The notes beneath the pieces were generated by a model that had not been told where the DNA came from, ran no database searches, and worked only from the letters and a program-made list of their open reading frames with translations. A stretch of DNA of 5,904 nucleotides, taken from assembly GCA_002478765.1 (NCBI GenBank), contig DLQO01000068.1, positions 780 to 6,683 on the forward strand. Direction: 5' to 3'. The number at the start of each line of letters is the position of its first letter. Within the stretch, counting starts at the first letter, position 1. Shown here piece after piece: positions 1 to 3,951 of this stretch. This DNA comes from Flavobacteriales bacterium UBA7430. Lineage in GTDB: Bacteria > Bacteroidota > Bacteroidia > Flavobacteriales > UBA7430. The translations under genes were made by a program, and so were the position numbers.

Positions 1-3000
1 GAATACGTACACAATACATTGCCGTTTTCATCAACAGGTTGAATCGTTGCTGCATCGACGTAATTGTTCGCATTGCTGTCCATACATCCTTCAACAGAAG
101 GTAAATTGTCTTTCAACCATTCCATTCGCGTGGAGTACCATTGTTTCATATAACCAATGGCATCATTGTATCCGGCAAGCCCGGTATTTCCTGTAGCAAC
201 ATCACCCTGATTGGCGTTCGGCCAAACCTCTGTCCCAAGATGAGGGCTCCATCGTAGGTCATTTTGAACGGCTGAGGATTTTAATGCTTCAGCATATGTT
301 GTGATCAGGTTCAGTATAGAGTCTTTTTTAGCATAGTAATGGTCGTGGAATTTAATTTTAACTTGTTTCTCAAATTCAGGGTCTTGCATCAAACGAGCAA
401 TCCAAGGGTTTTCTTTAACCCACCAGCCTGTCGGAAACTCACTGTCAGAATAGTTGTTGTTTCCAAAAGACAAGTCAAAGTCCCATAGCGGACCCATCTT
501 AATTTTCCCTTCGTTATTTTCATCGAGAACGACATTGAAGTAGATGCTTGAAAACCATCTAGAATCCACATTTTTAGTGATTTCATTGATCAAAAACCAG
601 TCTATAAAGCTTTCTACATCAATGTACTTGGCATAGCCCGATGTAGGGTCTCCGAAATTACTTCCATACAGCGCCGATTCAAAAGCATTGATGAATGTGC
701 TGATTCTATTTTTTGTTTCATTTGCTGCTGCAGCTCCATTTTCTACAATGATATCATTGATGTCGGGAGCCTTGAATGCAATCACGGGAAAACTACCTGA
801 AGACACGTAGTGGTCGTCTGCATCAAGCCTTTCAGGTTGATCAATTTCCATGAGGTAGCCATTGTCTCCGATATCAACGCGATTTGACTTTTCTTCGACT
901 TTTTGAGTGATGTTATAGGTTCCGTTGTATTCACCATTGATGTATACTTCAGCAAATTCTCCTTCTGGTGTCCAGTCCAATGAACTGGTATAGCCCATAT
1001 CAAAAGCCATGGTATTTCTGAGCATGGTTTTATCCGAATACTCCGCAAGAAAAAGCCATTTTTTGTCGTTTGGCATGTCTAAAAACTTCGCCTTTTCAGC
1101 AAGTTTCATCTGGTAAGGTTTCTTTGGATGAAAATACCAGGAAGAGTTTCCTCGGCCTCTGATTTCCATCACCAATGAGTCAAGCCCTTGGATGGCAGCG
1201 CCACTTTTTATGCTTGTTCCTCCAACAACCGTTACGAGACCGTTGATGTAGCCTTCTGTTTTTTCCTTTATGGTCGCTTGGTTTTCGGTGTCAATATAAA
1301 CTTTAGGCAATAGGGTTTCTACAGGAGCAACCTTTTCACAGACGTCGTTTATGCAAACTTCATCGTAAGCACAGGTGTTACAGACGTCGTAGGTGCAAAT
1401 TGAATTTCCTTCTGCATCTAGGCCTGCTGTGGTTGCATTTGGGTTGTAGTTGGTTGCATTTGGGTCCATACAACCAGAGCCTCCTGGGCTATTTCCGGTA
1501 CAACTTCCATAGGCAACTACAGGAAGAATGGTATTTGTACTTCCTAGATTGATGTACCGGTCTGTGTATTGACCTGTTCCACAATTCACAAGACCTGCTT
1601 CGCTTTCAAAGCCTTCCCAAGTCCCAAAAGAGGGTTGGTTCCTGAATTTATATAGGTAAGTTTGATTAGGGTCTAATCCAATTGAAATGCTCCAAATGTC
1701 ATTTCCGATGTCATTCATCAGATAACCTTGTTGTCCAAATCCACCACCGGCTAAATAAACTCCTTCAGGATGAACAGTCTCATTGCTCATGTTTACTTGG
1801 AAGGTAACATTAACTAGGCCATCTCCGTATTCACAGGTATTATCATCTTCCGTGGCATTAGGATTGTAGTTGTCTGCCGTACTATCGGTACATCCTGAAA
1901 CGACTGCAGAAGTATTGCTCCCAAAGTATAGGTTTTTGAGTCGTACGGTCCCATTTCCATCAACTTTGAGTTGCTGTACATTGGCTAAGTCTACACTCGG
2001 ATAAGTCGATAGTGGAATTTTGATGCTGTTCCATTGACCATATTCAAGGTCTACCGAATAAGAATCTCCGTCGCGTGTTGGATCTAGACTGATCACGTAT
2101 ATGTTTAGTTCTGTAGAATTGTCCGTGTAGTAATCCAAGTGAAAATAATCGTAATCAGACACATCTTGAGAATCAAAGCTCGTGCCTTGATAATTAAGGT
2201 TGGTATACACCAATTCATCACCCACAGTAACCAGTGTGCTTTGTCCCCAACCCGGATTGAAATCTACCTCCTGAATATCGTCAAAGTCGTCACTGAAGAT
2301 GGATAATACATCCGTAGGAGGGTTATCATTACCGGTATTGTTGTCGTTATTGTTGTTTCCAGAATCTCTTTCATCGCTACAACTTCCATAAGTCACTACG
2401 TCTAGCGTCATGTCATTCTCACCGACGTTAACAAGTCGGTCGTTGTAAGCATTCCCTGAAGAGCAGCCTCCAGCAAGGATGCCTGTACCGCTCTCAAAGC
2501 CATCCCAGGTTCCATAGGATGGTTGGTTTCTGAATTTGTAGTTGTAGGAAGTGTTAGGTTCAACGGGAATGGTTACGGCCCAAAGGTCATTACCTTGATT
2601 GGTCATAAGGTACCCGTCTTGTCCAAAGTCTCCTCCAGCCAGATAAACACCGTCAGGGTTTACCTGTTCATTGCTCATGTCCACCTGGAAGGTTACGTCG
2701 GTTGTGTAATCTCCATTGCCTGGTTGGTATACTCTCACGTAATCGATTTCCATTGCGCCTTGAGTGAAACCAGGATCAATATCTTCCGCAATAGCAAAAT
2801 TCAACAATAAAAATTGTTCGGCATCGAATGGCCATGTTTCAGCATTTTTTACGGGAGGATTGTAGGTGTAATGTTCAGCACCGTCTACGCTAAAGACTAA
2901 TTTTTCAGGGGTCCAAACCAAACCGTAGGTATGCATTTGTGACGATGCTGTGTAAATCATTTGACCGCCATGATTGATCGTTCCCCCATGGCTGGATGGG

Positions 3001-3521
3001 GTGTGGGTAGCACTTTGTACAAAGTTTTGATTGTTACCCCAATGCTCCATGATGTCGATTTCTCCACAGGCAGGCCAAGCCGTTGTTCCATGAGATCCTG
3101 TAAAATAAGCCCCAGGTTCTATAATGTTCTTTCCTAGAGTCCATATTGCTGGCCAAGTTCCCCGACCCGAAGGTAGTTTTGCTCGGACCTCTACTTTACC
3201 GTATTGAAATGCAAATTTAGAGTTCAGCCGTGCCGAGGTGAATGCTTTTGTGTGTCCTTGATCGTTGAAAGCCTCTTTTTTGGCTACAATTTTAAGTATC
3301 CCATTTTCCACATAGGAGTTTTCAATTCGATTGGTATAATGTTGTTGTTCGTTGTTGTACCAACCCCATCCGTTTGGAAGTTGGGTTTGATGAAACCATT
3401 TCTCAGAATCAACGGCTCCATTTGAATCAAATTCATCCGAAAAAACCAAATTCCATTCTTGTGCGAAGGAAAAACTGGTTGCAAAAATACTTAGTAAGAA
3501 GACGTAATTAAATATTTTCAT
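1..3521 (-). CDS. Secreted GH16 beta-glucanase fused to a CotH kinase-like domain (3'-truncated by window edge)
   Basis: The start is ATG at 3521-3519. It is followed by a clear signal peptide (MKIFNYVFLLSIFATSFSFA, then QE), and the frame stays open for 1173 codons to the window edge. Domains in order: GH16 at about residues 23-266, with motif EIDIMEHW (E154, D156, E159); module A1 at 275-381; Asn/Asp linker 384-403; galactose-binding-like module B at 405-534; cysteine repeat 543-566; module A2 at 572-674; cysteine repeat 683-714 plus a Cys-rich tail; CotH-like domain about 734-1143, with RGRGNSSW (788-795) and GPLWDFDLSFG (from 1010); third cysteine repeat from 1145. Known for the family: GH16 enzymes with the E-x-D-x-x-E beta-bulge motif and this WPACGEIDIME context are mostly laminarinases (endo-beta-1,3-glucanases). 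Inference: extracellular or surface beta-glucan hydrolysis, with export by Sec and probably T9SS, although the true C-terminus is not visible. No Shine-Dalgarno is seen before the ATG. The gene appears to have its own promoter in the gap upstream. Confidence 0.93.
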   Translation of the reverse strand, partial: MKIFNYVFLLSIFATSFSFAQEWNLVFSDEFDSNGAVDSEKWFHQTQLPNGWGWYNNEQQHYTNRIENSYVENGILKIVAKKEAFNDQGHTKAFTSARLNSKFAFQYGKVEVRAKLPSGRGTWPAIWTLGKNIIEPGAYFTGSHGTTAWPACGEIDIMEHWGNNQNFVQSATHTPSSHGGTINHGGQMIYTASSQMHTYGLVWTPEKLVFSVDGAEHYTYNPPVKNAETWPFDAEQFLLLNFAIAEDIDPGFTQGAMEIDYVRVYQPGNGDYTTDVTFQVDMSNEQVNPDGVYLAGGDFGQDGYLMTNQGNDLWAVTIPVEPNTSYNYKFRNQPSYGTWDGFESGTGILAGGCSSGNAYNDRLVNVGENDMTLDVVTYGSCSDERDSGNNNNDNNTGNDNPPTDVLSIFSDDFDDIQEVDFNPGWGQSTLVTVGDELVYTNLNYQGTSFDSQDVSDYDYFHLDYYTDNSTELNIYVISLDPTRDGDSYSVDLEYGQWNSIKIPLSTYPSVDLANVQQLKVDGNGTVRLKNLYFGSNTSAVVSGCTDSTADNYNPNATEDDNTCEYGDGLVNVTFQVNMSNETVHPEGVYLAGGGFGQQGYLMNDIGNDIWSISIGLDPNQTYLYKFRNQPSFGTWEGFESEAGLVNCGTGQYTDRYINLGSTNTILPVVAYGSCTGNSPGGSGCMDPNATNYNPNATTAGLDAEGNSICTYDVCNTCAYDEVCINDVCEKVAPVETLLPKVYIDTENQATIKEKTEGYINGLVTVVGGTSIKSGAAIQGLDSLVMEIRGRGNSSWYFHPKKPYQMKLAEKAKFLDMPNDKKWLFLAEYSDKTMLRNTMAFDMGYTSSLDWTPEGEFAEVYINGEYNGTYNITQKVEEKSNRVDIGDNGYLMEIDQPERLDADDHYVSSGSFPVIAFKAPDINDIIVENGAAAANETKNRISTFINAFESALYGSNFGDPTSGYAKYIDVESFIDWFLINEITKNVDSRWFSSIYFNVVLDENNEGKIKMGPLWDFDLSFGNNNYSDSEFPTGWWVKENPWIARLMQDPEFEKQVKIKFHDHYYAKKDSILNLITTYAEALKSSAVQNDLRWSPHLGTEVWPNANQGDVATGNTGLAGYNDAIGYMKQWYSTRMEWLKDNLPSVEGCMDSNANNYVDAATIQPVDENGNVLCTY
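3..89 (-). repeat. Cysteine repeat GC3 (long form), cut by window edge
   Basis: Residues 1145-1173: GCMDSNANNYVDAATIQPVD, then ENGNVLCTY. Same long form as GC2 and as the repeats in the neighbouring gene. In the neighbour such repeats precede further secreted modules and a T9SS tail, so more protein is expected beyond the window. Confidence 0.8.
93..1322 (-). other. CotH kinase-like domain
   Basis: Residues about 734-1143, the normal length for the CotH family. Hallmarks seen: LPKVYIDT at the start, RGRGNSSW at 788-795 followed by PKKPYQMKL, EVYINGEYNGTYNITQKVEE around 857-878, DWFLINEITKN, and GPLWDFDLSFG from residue 1010, with D1014 and D1016 as likely metal-binding acids. Known: spore-coat CotH proteins are atypical secreted protein kinases related in fold to Fam20C. 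Relatives are common in secreted Bacteroidota proteins, where their targets are not known. Activity here is inferred from the intact motifs only. Confidence 0.88.
1380..1475 (-). repeat. Cysteine repeat GC2 (long form) before CotH
   Basis: Residues 683-714: GCMDPNATNYNPNATTAG, then LDAEGNSICTYDVC. This long version has an added x-LD-x-x-GN-x-x-C-x-Y segment. It runs into a Cys-rich stretch (CNTCAYDEVCINDVC, about 714-728) that leads into the CotH domain and may act as a disulfide-stiffened hinge. Confidence 0.8.
1500..1808 (-). repeat. Module A2 (starch-binding-like / E-set-like repeat, copy 2)
   Basis: Residues 572-674. Begins VTFQVNMSNE, contains EGVYLAGGGFGQQGYLM and YLYKFRNQPSFGTWEGFES, and ends VVAYGSC. 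It is an evident duplicate of A1, placed on the far side of module B and GC1. DNA similarity is also visible, for example around the KFRNQPS segment in both copies. Confidence 0.75.
1824..1895 (-). repeat. Cysteine repeat GC1 (short form)
   Basis: Residues 543-566: GCTDSTADNYNPNATEDD followed by NTCEY. This is the short version of the GC-x-D-x-x-A-x-NY-x-x-x-A repeat that also occurs in the neighbouring protein. Asp/Asn spacing suggests a small Cys-bridged, perhaps calcium-binding spacer; that is inference. Confidence 0.8.
1920..2309 (-). other. Module B, galactose-binding-like (CBM-type) domain
   Basis: Residues 405-534. It begins VLSIFSDDF and includes GWGQST, LNYQGTSFDSQDVS, FHLDYYTDNSTELNIYVIS, WNSIKIPLSTY and ends VRLKNLYFGS. 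This order of motifs is typical of galactose-binding-like beta-sandwich modules appended to GH16 and other enzymes of marine Bacteroidota. Binding to beta-glucan is inferred from position only. Confidence 0.7.
2313..2372 (-). repeat. Asn/Asp-rich linker
   Basis: Residues 384-403 are dominated by N, D, G and P, and contain NNNNDNNTGND. On the plus strand the DNA is a run of GTT/ATT-like triplets. It separates module A1 from module B and is a flexible spacer of a kind common in multimodular glycanases. The triplet run could change length by slippage. Confidence 0.7.
2379..2699 (-). repeat. Module A1 (starch-binding-like / E-set-like repeat, copy 1)
   Basis: Residues 275-381. It begins VTFQVDMSNE, contains DGVYLAGGDFGQDGYLM, then YNYKFRNQPSYGTW, and ends VVTYGSC. 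Well over half of the positions match module A2 (572-674) in the same protein. The V-F-x-V-D-M ... GV-x-LAG-x-F ... Y-x-YKF pattern resembles beta-sandwich modules seen in secreted Bacteroidota enzymes. A glycan-binding role is inference. Confidence 0.75.
2724..3455 (-). other. GH16 catalytic domain (laminarinase-like)
   Basis: Residues about 23-266, close to the usual ~240-residue length. Opening LVFSDEFD, mid-domain YGKVEVRAKLPSGRGTWPAIW, active-site CGEIDIMEHWG and closing IDYVRVYQ are all characteristic of GH16. By family knowledge E154 is the nucleophile, D156 the helper acid and E159 the general acid/base; all three are present, so the domain should be active. The extra Met between D156 and E159 gives the beta-bulge form typical of laminarinases and lichenases rather than kappa-carrageenases of other subfamilies. 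Substrate is inferred, not shown. Confidence 0.92.
3462..3521 (-). other. Signal peptide of the GH16-CotH protein
   Basis: The first 20 residues have a short basic start (MK), a hydrophobic core (YVFLLSIFATSF) and a small residue at the predicted cut (SFA before QE). This is a Sec type I signal. There is no lipobox cysteine, so a lipoprotein anchor is not indicated. Confidence 0.88.
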
Positions 3522-3561
3522 GCTAGGGGGTTAGGTTATACATTGCAAGATACTGAAAAAT

Positions 3562-3647
3562 AATAAGTTATAATACGTGCATTAAAAAAGTCACTATTTC
3601 TTAATATGAACAATTACAAATATAATACATGGGTGAAATAAGTTATT
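3562..3647. repeat. Two copies of AATAAGTTAT flanking the promoter element
   Basis: AATAAGTTAT occurs at 3562-3571 and again at 3637-3646, 75 bases apart, one on each side of the TATATTTG element. Each core ATAAGTTAT is a 4+1+4 palindrome, and the second copy extends to 5+1+5 (3637-3647). This fits a pair of operator sites, but short AT-only matches arise easily in such DNA. Confidence 0.3.
3617..3624 (-). promoter_or_regulatory. Probable -7 promoter element (TATATTTG) of the GH16-CotH gene
   Basis: Read on the minus strand this is TATATTTG, an exact match to the Bacteroidota -7 consensus TAnnTTTG. It lies about 95 bases before the ATG, giving a predicted 5' leader of about 90 bases. No convincing TTG-type -33 element is seen at the usual spacing, so an activator may be needed, or the match could be chance in AT-rich DNA. 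Confidence 0.5.
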
Positions 3648-3664
3648 ATCTGGTGGGTTCAAGT

Positions 3665-3680
3665 TTGTCCTATTTGACAA
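3665..3680. promoter_or_regulatory. Inverted repeat TTGTC-N6-GACAA, candidate operator
   Basis: Positions 3665-3680 read TTGTCCTATTTGACAA, a perfect 5-bp inverted repeat with a 6-base spacer. It is one of the few GC-containing dyads in the gap and lies about 40 bases upstream of the predicted -7 element, where an activator would bind. No bound factor is known. Confidence 0.35.
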
Positions 3681-3736
3681 TACAGACCTCAAAAATAAAT
3701 CTTTGGAGAATCTATTTTTAAAAATAAAATCTTGAT

Positions 3737-3753
3737 GGATTAAATTTTAATCC
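3737..3753. repeat. Perfect 17-base palindrome GGATTAAA-T-TTTAATCC
   Basis: Arms of 8 bases with a single central base. It overlaps the stop codon of the AraC remnant (3749-3747). It could be an operator or leftover of the old gene end. It has no U-tract and too few GC pairs for a good terminator. Confidence 0.35.
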
Positions 3754-3881
3754 TCCTGATGAAAGGTTTTGTTTTCCTTGATGTATGCGGAAGGAGATAA
3801 ATTGCATTGCTTTTTGAATGCGTTGTAAAAAGCGGTTTTGCTGTTAAAACCTACCTCATGAGATAAGGGGCTTTGGTTTAT
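3747..3881 (-). pseudogene. Remnant of an AraC-family regulator (C-terminal helix-turn-helix only)
   Basis: Minus-strand reading from 3881 to the stop at 3749-3747 gives 44 residues. They include SHEVGFNSKTAFYNAFKK, then LSPSAYIKENK, and end FHQED. This is the diagnostic second helix-turn-helix of AraC/XylS regulators (consensus evGFnSks-F---FKk--G-sPseY). Everything before it is missing: an in-frame stop lies at 3884-3882, no start codon precedes the motif, and the sequence soon becomes the terminator of the upstream gene. The usual Gly before LSP is also replaced (QCNLSP). It is best read as a truncated, non-functional leftover of a regulator that once stood between the two genes. It has the same orientation as both. 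Confidence 0.75.
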
Positions 3882-3909
3882 TTAGCAATTTAATCAATTT
3901 TGAGTAATA

Positions 3910-3936
3910 AAAAAAGGGGCTAAAAGCCCCTTTTTT
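3910..3936 (-). terminator. Rho-independent terminator after the upstream secreted-protein gene
   Basis: AAAAAAGGGGC, loop TAAAA, then GCCCCTTTTTT: an 11-bp perfect stem with a GGGGC core and a 5-base loop, flanked by A and T tracts on both sides. On the minus strand it starts 16 bases after the TAA stop at 3954-3952 and ends in a seven-T run. It works in either direction in principle. It implies the two genes are not one simple transcript. Confidence 0.88.
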
Positions 3937-3951
3937 CTAGTTATGAATTAA

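Noticed and set aside
389..1048. Minus-strand open frames at 389-586 and 782-1048
   Set aside because: Both lie inside the CotH-coding frame in another register. Their products have no recognisable domain, while the main frame gives clear CotH motifs throughout.
3341..3360. GTT triplet run inside the GH16 domain
   Set aside because: It encodes YNNEQQ within the conserved glucanase core (the NNEQQHYT segment is typical of GH16), so it is ordinary coding sequence rather than a variable microsatellite.
2523..3484. Open frames at 2523-2810 (+), 3204-3425 (+) and 3284-3484 (-)
   Set aside because: They overlap the GH16 and A1 coding frame, which has strong family motifs and no interruption. They are shadows.
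3713..3726. Palindrome TATTTTTAAAAATA
   Set aside because: It is made only of A and T in a run-rich AT region, so chance is the likeliest explanation. There is no GC core for a terminator.
3862..3905. Possible continuation of the AraC remnant in another frame (SKLIKLLNKPKPLI)
   Set aside because: It could be read as a frameshifted earlier helix, but the match to the AraC consensus is too weak to claim.
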